A stretch of 5,197 nucleotides of DNA from an uncultured Campylobacter sp. (GCF_938018145.1 NZ_CALIII010000283.1:1-5197), one strand, 5' to 3'; shown: positions 1-4,948, counted from the first letter of the stretch. Notes: generated by a model not told the origin, from the sequence alone. Made by a program: numbers and translations.

Positions 1-1160
1 GCTTCGTCGGATATCTTTTTGCCACGCTTGATTTGCTCTAAAATTTCCTTTAAAAGTATCGGATCGAGGTTAAATCCGCTTTTGCTCGCTTCCTTGGTTG
101 CAAACAGTTTTTTTATCTCTACGTAGGTTGATACCATCGTAGCCTCGGGTACTCGCGCGATGATATCTTCTTTGCTGAGCTTGATGATATCTTTTAGTAT
201 CGACTTATGATTTTTCTTTAGCTCGTCGCTAAACATAGGTAGCTTATACTCGAGTCTTTTTAGCTCTCTGTCAAATTCATCATCGCTCTTTAGCGCCGTT
301 TCCATCGACTTTACGATCTCGGTTATGAGCTTACTAGTAGGCCCTAGATCCATTAGCTTGTCTTTTAAAATTTTCTTTTTAAACGCAAGCGTTATCTTTG
401 CTAAAAACTCATCCTCCGTCTCGACGTCGTTTTGCTTATTTGCCGTTTTTAGCCACTCTTTTTTAGCTTTTTCGAGCGCTTTAAAGCTCTCGATTACCTT
501 TTCGGCGCGCTTGTCGTCTTTTTTGCTATTTTTTTTAGGCTTAGCTTCTTTTTCTTCGCTTTCCTCGCCCTCGTCTTCGATCTCTTCCTCTTCTTCCTCT
601 TCGACCTCTTCGCTGCCTTCCTCGCCCTCATCGTCGAAGCTTCTAAAAAGCTCCTTTACGCGGCGTTCGCGGTTGATAAGTGGCTCTTTGTAGTCAAGGA
701 TAAAATCGATAAGGTATGGTACTGAGCAAAATGCGTCAATGATGATATCTTCGCCAAGCTCGATTTTTTTGCTGATTTCTACTTCTTCTTCTTTGGTTAG
801 TAGCGCGATTTGACCCATTTCGCGCAGATACATACGCACGGGACTGTCCGAGCGCGACCACTCGAGCAGATCCGTTTCGCTGGCGAGGTCAAATTCTTCT
901 TCCAGATTGTCGTCGGCTAGTTTCGCTAGCTCCTCGCGGCGCTTTTTGGCGTCTTCGATATTGCGCATTTTGGCGATTTCGGCCGAGGTGATGAGCTGGA
1001 TTTTATTTGCTTTAGCTAGCGACTCTATCTTTTTTGCTATCGCCGCGGTCGGCGCTTTGTCTAGAAATTTAACAAGTTTTTCGTAAGTGATATAGCCTTT
1101 GGCATTTTCTTTGAAAAGCTCTTCTATGAGCGACAATGCCTCTTTTTTTGCGGTACTCAT
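1..1160 (-). CDS. rpoD: RNA polymerase sigma-70 factor RpoD, N-terminal part (3' end outside window)
   Basis: This is the primary sigma factor, which directs RNA polymerase to housekeeping promoters. The minus strand reads 386 complete codons from ATG at 1160 to the window edge with no stop. Residues about 5-80 fit sigma region 1.1. Residues about 96-132 are region 1.2, with the hallmark DSPVRMYLREMGQIALLT at about 105-122. Residues about 135-375 are the sigma-70 non-conserved insertion. The last residues (RGKKISDE) sit just before region 2.1, so the promoter-recognition regions 2-4 lie outside the window. Within the insertion, residues about 176-205 are an acidic tract with seven consecutive Glu, followed by a Lys-rich stretch. 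The start is supported by AAGGA (1168-1172 in plus coordinates), 7 nt upstream. The gene is divergent from flgF. The identity is clear from region 1.2. Confidence 0.95.
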   Translation of the reverse strand, partial: MSTAKKEALSLIEELFKENAKGYITYEKLVKFLDKAPTAAIAKKIESLAKANKIQLITSAEIAKMRNIEDAKKRREELAKLADDNLEEEFDLASETDLLEWSRSDSPVRMYLREMGQIALLTKEEEVEISKKIELGEDIIIDAFCSVPYLIDFILDYKEPLINRERRVKELFRSFDDEGEEGSEEVEEEEEEEIEDEGEESEEKEAKPKKNSKKDDKRAEKVIESFKALEKAKKEWLKTANKQNDVETEDEFLAKITLAFKKKILKDKLMDLGPTSKLITEIVKSMETALKSDDEFDRELKRLEYKLPMFSDELKKNHKSILKDIIKLSKEDIIARVPEATMVSTYVEIKKLFATKEASKSGFNLDPILLKEILEQIKRGKKISDE

Positions 1161-1191
1161 TCGGGATTCCTTCTTTTTGTAGAAAACGAGG

Positions 1192-1197
1192 ATTATA
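1192..1197 (-). promoter_or_regulatory. rpoD sigma-70 promoter, -10 box
   Basis: Read on the minus strand this is a perfect TATAAT preceded by GGG. It lies about 30 nt upstream of the rpoD start codon. The expected transcription start is near 1185, leaving a short leader that contains the AAGGA ribosome site. Upstream there is no TTGACA, only A/T runs (1201-1221), which is typical of Campylobacter sigma-70 promoters. The -10 box is seen directly; the start point is inferred. Confidence 0.8.
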
Positions 1198-1218
1198 CCC
1201 AAATTTTTTTAAACATTA

Positions 1219-1248
1219 ATAAAAATGCGATCATTCGGGCATTTTTAT
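1219..1248. repeat. Perfect 10-bp inverted repeat in the rpoD-flgF divergent region
   Basis: ATAAAAATGC (1219-1228) and GCATTTTTAT (1239-1248) are perfect inverted copies around a 10-nt spacer. The element lies just upstream of the rpoD -10 region and about 38 bp upstream of the flgF sigma-54 -24 box. It could be a regulator operator or a short bidirectional terminator-type hairpin left from an earlier gene order. No protein can be assigned to it. Confidence 0.5.
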
Positions 1249-1285
1249 GTAGGCTAAATTTGCTGAAAATTTTATTAAATTTGAG

Positions 1286-1302
1286 TTGGAACGGAAGTTG
1301 CT
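1286..1302 (+). promoter_or_regulatory. Sigma-54 (RpoN) promoter of flgF
   Basis: TTGGAAC (1286-1292), five bases, then TTGCT (1298-1302). The invariant GG (1288-1289) and GC (1300-1301) are separated by exactly 10 bp, as required for -24/-12 promoters. Transcription should begin near 1313, giving a leader of about 74 nt. In C. jejuni, sigma-54 flagellar genes depend on RpoN and the FlgS/FlgR two-component system. By analogy, flgF here would belong to the middle class of flagellar genes. Match and spacing are as good as this motif gets. Confidence 0.92.
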
Positions 1303-1322
1303 GATCTAATCAGAAAAATGTG

Positions 1323-1364
1323 CTCGTCTGAAAGTTGCAAGCAAAGCGTAGCAAAAAAGACGAG
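1323..1364 (+). other. Hairpin in the flgF leader
   Basis: CTCGTCT (1323-1329) pairs perfectly with AGACGAG (1358-1364), and TTGC (1335-1338) can pair with GCAA (1351-1354) inside it. The hairpin starts about 10 nt after the predicted sigma-54 start point and ends 10 nt before the AAGGA ribosome site at 1375-1379. It contains the block AGTTGC..AAGC..AAGCG..AGACGAG that recurs in the flgG leader. A role in mRNA stability or translation is inference only. Confidence 0.5.
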
Positions 1365-1386
1365 TCGCCAAAATAAGGAAAAGTAA

Positions 1387-2199
1387 ATGAACAACGGCTA
1401 CTACCAAGCAACCGGCGCCATGGTGACGCAGTTTAACCGCCTAGACGTCATCGCAAACAATCTAGCGAACATAAACACGATCGGTTTTAAACGCGACGAC
1501 GTCGTAGTGGGGGATTTTGAGAGGATTTTTAAAGAGTACCGCGACGAGTTGCCGATAGAAAATCATACGAAAGACGCGGCTAAATTTCTAAACAGAACTA
1601 TCGACAGAGTGCCGCAAATTTCGGAGCAATACGTGGATTTTAGCCAGGGCGGGCTTAAATTTTCAAACAACGACCTTGACTTTGCGATGAAGCGCGAGGA
1701 TCTGTTTTTCCTAGTCGAGGTGAAGCCCGGCGACGTGCGCCTAACTAAAAACGGCTCGTTTAATCTCGACGAGGACGGATTTTTGGTAACAAAAGAGGGC
1801 TATAAGGTGCTGCCGAGCGATTATTTTACGAATAATTTTCAAGGCATCCAAATCCCGCAGGGAGAGCGCTTTTCCGCTGATAAAAATGGCAATCTCTACT
1901 CAAACGAGGAGCCGCTAGCTAGACTTTATATAGCGCAGCCAAAAGAGATACGAAATCTAACAAAAGAGGGCGATAATCTCTATGTTTTGCCGAATTTAAA
2001 GGAGCTTGAGGATGTGGGCGGCGAGATAGACGCGGTCGCGTGGAAATACACTCAAATATCCAACGTAAACGCCGTGACTGAGATGGTCGGACTGATCGAG
2101 ACGCAGCGCTTTGTCGAGATGTATCAAAAGGTTATGACGTCGCATATGGACGATCTAAATCAGGAAGCCATAAGCAAACTCGCTAACACGAAAGTCTAA
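1387..2199 (+). CDS. flgF: Flagellar proximal-rod protein FlgF (FlgG2)
   Basis: The 270-residue protein is a subunit of the proximal rod of the flagellar axial structure, assembled in the periplasm through the flagellar type III export apparatus. The N-terminal rod signature ANNLANINTIGFKRDD lies at residues 23-38. A central FlgE/F/G-like beta domain (about 85-180) includes LTKNGSFNLDEDGFLV at 119-134. The C-terminal rod helix (about 222-263) includes ISNVNAVTEMVGLIETQR. No cleavable signal peptide is seen, as expected for a type III-exported axial protein. It lacks the extra segment found in FlgG after the N-terminal motif, which favours FlgF. The C. jejuni equivalent is usually called flgG2. 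The start has AAGGA at 1375-1379, 7 nt upstream, and a sigma-54 promoter is in place. Unusually, flgG is not directly behind it. Confidence 0.92.
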   Translation: MNNGYYQATGAMVTQFNRLDVIANNLANINTIGFKRDDVVVGDFERIFKEYRDELPIENHTKDAAKFLNRTIDRVPQISEQYVDFSQGGLKFSNNDLDFAMKREDLFFLVEVKPGDVRLTKNGSFNLDEDGFLVTKEGYKVLPSDYFTNNFQGIQIPQGERFSADKNGNLYSNEEPLARLYIAQPKEIRNLTKEGDNLYVLPNLKELEDVGGEIDAVAWKYTQISNVNAVTEMVGLIETQRFVEMYQKVMTSHMDDLNQEAISKLANTKV

Positions 2200-2212
2200 A
2201 TTTAGCGTTATC

Positions 2213-2315
2213 TCTTTGACGTATTTGCGAGAGATTTAATTTTTACTCGCGGCGACAGGCTACGTGTCTAGTCTTGCTAGTAAAAATTTGCACAACTCGC
2301 AAATCCGTTCAAAGA
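2213..2315 (+). repeat. Long imperfect hairpin downstream of flgF
   Basis: Three nested arms pair in register: TCTTTG with CAAAGA plus ACG with CGT (2213-2221 against 2306-2315); ATTTGCGAG with CTCGCAAAT (2223-2231 against 2296-2304, perfect 9 bp); and AATTTTTACT with AGTAAAAATT (2238-2247 against 2279-2288, perfect 10 bp). The apical 31 nt contain a small GACA/TGTC stem. The total is about 28 base pairs over 103 nt, starting 13 nt after the flgF stop. A run of T and A follows at 2330-2343. It may terminate or stabilise the flgF transcript, or be a copy of a dispersed inverted-repeat element. The pairing is seen; the function is not. Confidence 0.6.
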
Positions 2316-2423
2316 TATTTCCGCTAAGGTTTTTAAATTTTAATAAACATAAATCGCTATGCATTAAAACCCTGCCGCTAATATAAATTCAAAATACTTC
2401 TGCCAAAATATTTTCAGTTTTTC

Positions 2424-2441
2424 CCAAATTTGCAAATTTGG
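2424..2441. repeat. Perfect 18-bp palindrome overlapping the -24 box of flgG P1
   Basis: CCAAATTTGCAAATTTGG equals its own reverse complement. Its last two bases are the invariant GG of the sigma-54 promoter. It could be a dimeric-regulator site that would occlude RpoN holoenzyme, or a chance product of the genome-wide AAATTTG bias. Confidence 0.5.
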
Positions 2442-2454
2442 AACGCCTTTTGCT
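2439..2454 (+). promoter_or_regulatory. Sigma-54 promoter P1 of flgG
   Basis: TTGGAAC, GCCTT, then TTGCT. The GG (2440-2441) and GC (2452-2453) are exactly 10 bp apart, and both half-sites are identical to those of the flgF promoter. The predicted start is near 2465, which gives an unusually long leader of about 309 nt before flgG. The -24 element is embedded in the perfect 18-bp palindrome at 2424-2441. Confidence 0.85.
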
Positions 2455-2534
2455 AAACGGTTAAGAAATGCGAGAAATCGTGTCAAATTTGTAAAATTTG
2501 GACGCTTGTCCGACATAAAAACAGTCGGTGACGG

Positions 2535-2554
2535 TTTTACGTAAAAGCGTAAAA
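2535..2554. repeat. Palindrome TTTTACGTAAAA with a third half-site
   Basis: TTTTACGTAAAA (2535-2546) is a perfect 12-bp palindrome. An additional GTAAAA follows at 2549-2554, so the left arm can pair with either copy. It lies between the two candidate flgG promoters, where a repressor or activator of the downstream promoter could act. No binding protein can be named. Confidence 0.35.
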
Positions 2555-2570
2555 TTTAAGACTGCAAATT

Positions 2571-2586
2571 TGGAATATTTTTTGCA
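2571..2586 (+). promoter_or_regulatory. Candidate second sigma-54 promoter P2 of flgG
   Basis: TTGGAATATTTTTTGC places GG (2572-2573) and GC (2584-2585) exactly 10 bp apart. It differs from the best consensus by T instead of C after TTGGAA. The 13-mer TGCAAATTTGGAA (2563-2575) is an exact copy of 2431-2443 in P1, suggesting a duplicated promoter. The predicted start near 2597 would place the structured leader directly at the 5' end of the mRNA. It is weaker than P1 as a motif but better placed. Confidence 0.6.
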
Positions 2587-2605
2587 AATTAAACAAATAA
2601 AGATA

Positions 2606-2754
2606 AGGCGCCCAAAGCTAAGCTAGTTGCTAAGCGGAAGCGATTTGCGGATTAGACGAGGCGGGTTTTATTTTGACGAGGGAGCATACTGGGCGTATGT
2701 GACCGAAGTTAAAATAAAACACAACGACGTATAAAACCAAAGCGCGACGCGCCT
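2606..2754 (+). ncRNA. Candidate structured leader RNA of flgG
   Basis: The 5' leader of flgG folds on inspection into a closed domain. AGGCGC (2606-2611) pairs with GCGCCT (2749-2754). Inside, GTTTTATTTTGAC (2665-2677) pairs with GTTAAAATAAAAC (2708-2720) over 13 bp with one G·U. The hairpin above it alternates GA/GAA, GG/CC, GA/GA and GCATAC/GTATGT around a TGGGC loop (2678-2707). The two GA-rich internal loops are of the tandem sheared G·A type found in ordered RNA motifs. An alternative helix, GGTTTTAT (2664-2671) with ATAAAACC (2731-2738), competes with the 13-bp stem, and the domain ends 6 nt before the ribosome site. I recognise no named RNA family. It could be a cis-regulator, a protein-binding leader, or a repeat element. 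Confidence 0.45.
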
Positions 2755-2760
2755 GCAGAA

Positions 2761-2766
2761 AGAGGA
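2761..2766 (+). promoter_or_regulatory. flgG ribosome binding site
   Basis: AGAGGA lies 7 nt before ATG 2774 and 10 nt before the second in-frame ATG at 2777. The spacing, plus the MMRS start remembered for Campylobacter FlgG, favour 2774. A third, out-of-frame ATG at 2769 opens a two-codon ORF (ATG AAA TGA) that overlaps the real start. Confidence 0.6.
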
Positions 2767-2773
2767 AAATGAA

Positions 2774-3562
2774 ATGATGAGGTCTATTTATTCCGCCGCC
2801 ACCGGCATGATCGCCCAACAAACCCAGATCGACGTTACGTCGCACAACATCGCAAACGTAAACACCATCGGCTACAAGAAAAACCGCGCCGAGTTTGCCG
2901 ATCTGATGTATCAGGTCATGGAGTATGCGGGCACTGCAACCAGCGCCACGACGAAAAGCCCAACGGGTATCGAGGTGGGTCTAGGCGCGCGTCCGACGGC
3001 GATAACGAAGATATTTTCGCAAGGTTATTTTAAAGAAACGAGCAATAACCTCGATATGGTTATAGCTGGCAACGGCTTTTTCCAGGTGCAGCTTCCAGAC
3101 GGCACGACGGCGTATACTAGAAACGGCGCCTTTAAGCTAGATAGCGAAGGCACGATCGTAAACTCCGACGGATACGTGCTTCAGCCGCAGATGACTATAC
3201 CGGCCGATGCCACGCAGGTATCAGTCGGCACTGACGGCACCGTCTCAGTGCTGCAGCCTGGCAACACCGAGATGACGCAGGTAGGCCGCATCGAGCTAGC
3301 AAATTTTATCAACCCGGCAGGCCTGCACTCCATGGGCGATAACCTTTATCTGCCGACTGGTTCTAGCGGCGAGGTCGTAGTCGGTACGGCGGGCCAGGAC
3401 GGTCTGGGTACGATCAGACAGGGGTTTGTCGAGATGAGTAACGTCCAGCTGGTAGAGGAGATGACCGACCTCATCACGGGTCAGCGCGCGTACGAAGCCA
3501 ACTCAAAGGCGATCACGACGAGCGACGATATGCTCTCGATCGTAAATAGCCTAAAGAGATAG
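2774..3562 (+). CDS. flgG: Flagellar distal-rod protein FlgG
   Basis: The 262-residue protein builds the distal rod, the drive shaft that passes through the peptidoglycan and outer membrane rings. The N-terminal axial motif VTSHNIANVNTIGYKKN is at residues 21-37. The FlgG-specific extension (about 41-78, YQVMEYAGTATSATT then GLGARPTAI) stiffens the rod relative to the hook. The core domain includes NNLDMVIAGNGFFQVQLPDG (91-110), AYTRNGAFKLDSEG (113-126) and the SDGYVLQP strand. The C-terminal helix includes VQLVEEMTDLITGQRAYEAN (224-243). The length is normal for the family. GC content and codon use are richer than in the flanking non-coding DNA, with no sign of damage. Expression is expected from the sigma-54 promoters upstream, apart from flgF, and two hairpins follow the stop codon. 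Confidence 0.96.
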   Translation: MMRSIYSAATGMIAQQTQIDVTSHNIANVNTIGYKKNRAEFADLMYQVMEYAGTATSATTKSPTGIEVGLGARPTAITKIFSQGYFKETSNNLDMVIAGNGFFQVQLPDGTTAYTRNGAFKLDSEGTIVNSDGYVLQPQMTIPADATQVSVGTDGTVSVLQPGNTEMTQVGRIELANFINPAGLHSMGDNLYLPTGSSGEVVVGTAGQDGLGTIRQGFVEMSNVQLVEEMTDLITGQRAYEANSKAITTSDDMLSIVNSLKR

Positions 3563-3576
3563 CCTAAAATAGGCTA
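3560..3576 (+). other. Small hairpin overlapping the flgG stop codon
   Basis: TAGCCTA, loop AAA, then TAGGCTA is a perfect 7-bp hairpin whose first arm contains the TAG stop codon. It has no T-tract behind it, so it is unlikely to terminate by itself. It could protect the mRNA 3' end. Confidence 0.4.
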
Positions 3577-3584
3577 AATTTGAC

Positions 3585-3636
3585 GCCGCCTAGTCCGAGA
3601 TTTGCTTTGCAAATTTGACGGAGCGGGCGGCTTTTT
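3585..3636 (+). terminator. Rho-independent terminator after flgG
   Basis: GCCGCC (3585-3590) pairs with GGCGGC (3626-3631), followed directly by TTTTT (3632-3636). The interior continues with CCG/CGG and AGATTTGC/GCAAATTT around a TTT loop, separated by a 4-by-4 internal loop. A G+C-rich base plus a T-run 23 nt after the stop codon is a standard intrinsic terminator. Confidence 0.8.
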
Positions 3637-3650
3637 AAATTTAATTAATC

Positions 3651-3686
3651 AAAACGGCCGAATTTGAGTTAAATTTTAGCCGTTTT
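3651..3686. terminator. Second, bidirectional terminator-type hairpin
   Basis: AAAACGGC (3651-3658) and GCCGTTTT (3679-3686) pair perfectly over 8 bp, with A-run and T-run at the outer ends so that it can work on either strand. An inner AATTT/AAATT stem is possible. It sits 15 bp after the first terminator as a back-up. No gene on the minus strand ends here within the window, so a role in the reverse direction is unsupported. Confidence 0.55.
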
Positions 3687-3917
3687 GTAACGGTTCTTGC
3701 TTGCAGTCATTGTTTATTTTATGATTTTTGGTTTGTCAATCGAGTATTTAAATCTAAGCCAAACATCAAGCACGGACGGCTTAAATTTGATCATTTAGCG
3801 ATTATGCTAAAAATCTGCTTATCGTCAGCCAGTCTTTCAAAATTTGCTCAAATCTCCAGCCTTTATCCGAATTTTTTAAAATTTTAGCTATCATCGCGCT
3901 TTTATTAAGGAAAATTT
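3687..3917. other. Non-coding spacer before azlC
   Basis: There is no convincing ORF on either strand. One imperfect inverted repeat pairs TAAGCC (3755-3760) with GGCTTA (3778-3783), continued by AAAT/ATTT outside one mismatch (3750-3753 against 3785-3788). Apart from this and the candidate azlC promoter, I see nothing in it. Confidence 0.6.
3889..3894 (+). promoter_or_regulatory. Candidate sigma-70 -10 box for azlCD
   Basis: TATCAT follows a run of T/A-rich sequence (3871-3885), the usual form of Campylobacter sigma-70 promoters, which lack a clear -35 box. A start near 3901 would leave a leader of about 17 nt containing AAGGA (3907-3911). One mismatch to TATAAT makes this tentative. Confidence 0.35.
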
Positions 3918-4580
3918 TTGCATTTTAGTTACGTTTTTAAGCTTAGCGTTCCGATATTTATGGGCTATTTTCCCCTCGGCGTCGCCTTTGGGATACTGGC
4001 TAAAAGCATGGGCGTTAGCGCATTTATCGCCATCGCTCTTAGCACGCTAGCATACGGTGGCGCAGCGCAGTTTATGATGCTCTCGCTTTTTAGCGCGGGC
4101 ACGGGGCTTTTGGAGGTTTTTATCGTGAGCTACCTCGTAAATTTACGCCATACTTTTTACGGACTCGCACTTTTAAAAGAGTACAAAGATCTCAAATTTC
4201 GCCTTTTTAATATCGCGACTCTCACGGACGAAACTTTTGCGATATTTAAGGCGCTCAAGATCACGGACGCGGCGGAGCGTAGCTATGTTTTTACGCGTTT
4301 AAATTTGCTCTCGTGGCTCTACTGGGCGGCGGGAACGGCGGTCGGATGCCTAGCCGGCGGGCTGATAAAGGTCGATACGAGCGGGCTTGAGTTTAGCCTA
4401 ACCGCGCTTTTTATCGTGATCGTGATGGAGATGTTTAAAAACGATAAGAACTATAAAGTGCTGGGTGCGGCATGCTTTTTCGGAGTCGCCGGCGTAGCGC
4501 TCATGCCTGCTAAAGCGATGCTGGTAGGCTCGATGGCGCTTTGCTTTATTTTTATTTTAGTTTTTAAGGATAAGCTTTGA
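3918..4580 (+). CDS. azlC: Branched-chain amino acid exporter large subunit AzlC
   Basis: AzlC is the large inner-membrane subunit of the AzlCD (LIV-E family) exporter, associated with efflux of branched-chain amino acids and their analogues. The 220-residue protein shows family signatures: GYFPLGVAFGILA (16-28), YGGAAQFMMLSLF (46-58), NLRHTFYGL (75-83), LTDETFAIF (102-110), LLSWLYWAAGTAVG (130-143) and FIVIVMEMFK (165-174). Several hydrophobic segments span the length, ending with one at about 197-216. The start codon is TTG: AAGGA (3907-3911) lies 6 nt upstream, while the next ATG (residue 15) would cut into the first conserved membrane segment. The stop overlaps the azlD start by 4 bp, so the two are translationally coupled. 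The exact substrate cannot be read from the sequence. Confidence 0.9.
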   Translation: MHFSYVFKLSVPIFMGYFPLGVAFGILAKSMGVSAFIAIALSTLAYGGAAQFMMLSLFSAGTGLLEVFIVSYLVNLRHTFYGLALLKEYKDLKFRLFNIATLTDETFAIFKALKITDAAERSYVFTRLNLLSWLYWAAGTAVGCLAGGLIKVDTSGLEFSLTALFIVIVMEMFKNDKNYKVLGAACFFGVAGVALMPAKAMLVGSMALCFIFILVFKDKL

Positions 4581-4912
4581 TAAGCGTGAGTTCTAGCGAG
4601 TGGGCGATATTCGCCGCCGTTTTGCTAAGCGCGTTTGCGACCTTTTTGACGCGCGCCGCGCCGTTTTACGTCATCAAAAACTATAAGCCGCGTCCGTGGC
4701 TAACGGCCGTGGAGCGACACATGGGTTTGATGATAATGGTTATCTTGGTGTGCTACGGACTAAGAGACGTCAAATTTGACGTTTATCCGTACGGACTAAA
4801 CGAAGCGCTAGCTGTTTTTAGCGCGGTTTTGATTCATCTGAAATTTAAAAATACCTTACTTAGTATCGCGGCTTCGACGGCGATATATATGACGCTTATT
4901 AGGATTATTTAA
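4577..4912 (+). CDS. azlD: Branched-chain amino acid exporter small subunit AzlD
   Basis: AzlD is the small membrane partner of AzlC. The 111-residue protein has about four hydrophobic segments (roughly 8-27, 48-61, 74-88 and 94-110) and the family motif FLTRAAPF at 23-30, followed by a basic loop. Its TTG start shares four bases (TTGA) with the azlC stop. AAGGA at 4566-4570 lies 6 nt upstream, the same arrangement as for azlC. A GTG three codons later (4586) is a possible but less well-spaced start. Small size, position and hydrophobicity all fit the family. No terminator is visible directly after the stop. Confidence 0.88.
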   Translation: MISVSSSEWAIFAAVLLSAFATFLTRAAPFYVIKNYKPRPWLTAVERHMGLMIMVILVCYGLRDVKFDVYPYGLNEALAVFSAVLIHLKFKNTLLSIAASTAIYMTLIRII

Positions 4913-4933
4913 CTGAAAATAAAAATTAAGAAT

Positions 4934-4940
4934 TAATAAT
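4934..4940 (+). promoter_or_regulatory. Possible -10 box of the asparaginase gene
   Basis: TAATAAT lies in the very A/T-rich 84-bp gap between azlD and the asparaginase gene. It resembles a Campylobacter -10 element, but the surroundings are so A/T-rich that chance matches are easy. The asparaginase could equally be read through from azlCD, as no terminator separates them. Confidence 0.25.
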
Positions 4941-4948
4941 AAATTTAA

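Larger units (their letters stand above)
2200..2773. other. 574-bp flgF-flgG intergenic region without a convincing gene
   Basis: No recognisable protein-coding gene is present. From left to right it holds a long imperfect hairpin (about 2213-2315), an A/T-rich stretch (2320-2420), a sigma-54 promoter (2439-2454), small inverted repeats (2510-2528 and 2535-2546), a second sigma-54-type promoter (2571-2586), and a structured leader (2606-2754) ending at the flgG ribosome site. Three iterations of the word AAATTTGG (2434, 2494 and 2566) are scattered through it. Such words are frequent in Campylobacter generally, so by themselves they mean little. Confidence 0.8.

Noticed and set aside
325..693. 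Open frame of 122 codons on the plus strand, rich in Ser and Phe
   Set aside because: It lies wholly antisense to rpoD. Its Ser runs are the complement of the Glu/Lys-rich tract, and it has no ribosome site or family resemblance.
2498..2513. Third TTTGGAC motif resembling a sigma-54 -24 box
   Set aside because: The position 10 bp beyond its GG is GA rather than GC, so there is no -12 element.
2627..2734. Short plus-strand frame (TTG start, 35 codons) that includes FDEGAYWAYVTEVK, through the flgG leader hairpin
   Set aside because: It has no ribosome site and no ATG, and the same bases are better explained by long base-paired arms. A translated leader peptide cannot be fully excluded, but it is not supported.
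2630..2845. Open frame of 71 codons on the minus strand
   Set aside because: It overlaps the conserved flgG N-terminus in reverse, has no recognisable domain, and is explained by the base composition of flgG and its leader.
3692..3704. GG...TTGC sequence upstream of azlC resembling a sigma-54 promoter
   Set aside because: The GG-GC spacing is 9 bp, not 10, and the -24 half lacks TTGGAA. The downstream gene is not flagellar.
3750..3788. Inverted repeat TAAGCC/GGCTTA with outer AAAT/ATTT as a possible terminator or operator
   Set aside because: The stem is weak with a 17-nt loop, no T-run suits either strand, and no gene ends next to it. It is kept only as a remark in the spacer entry.
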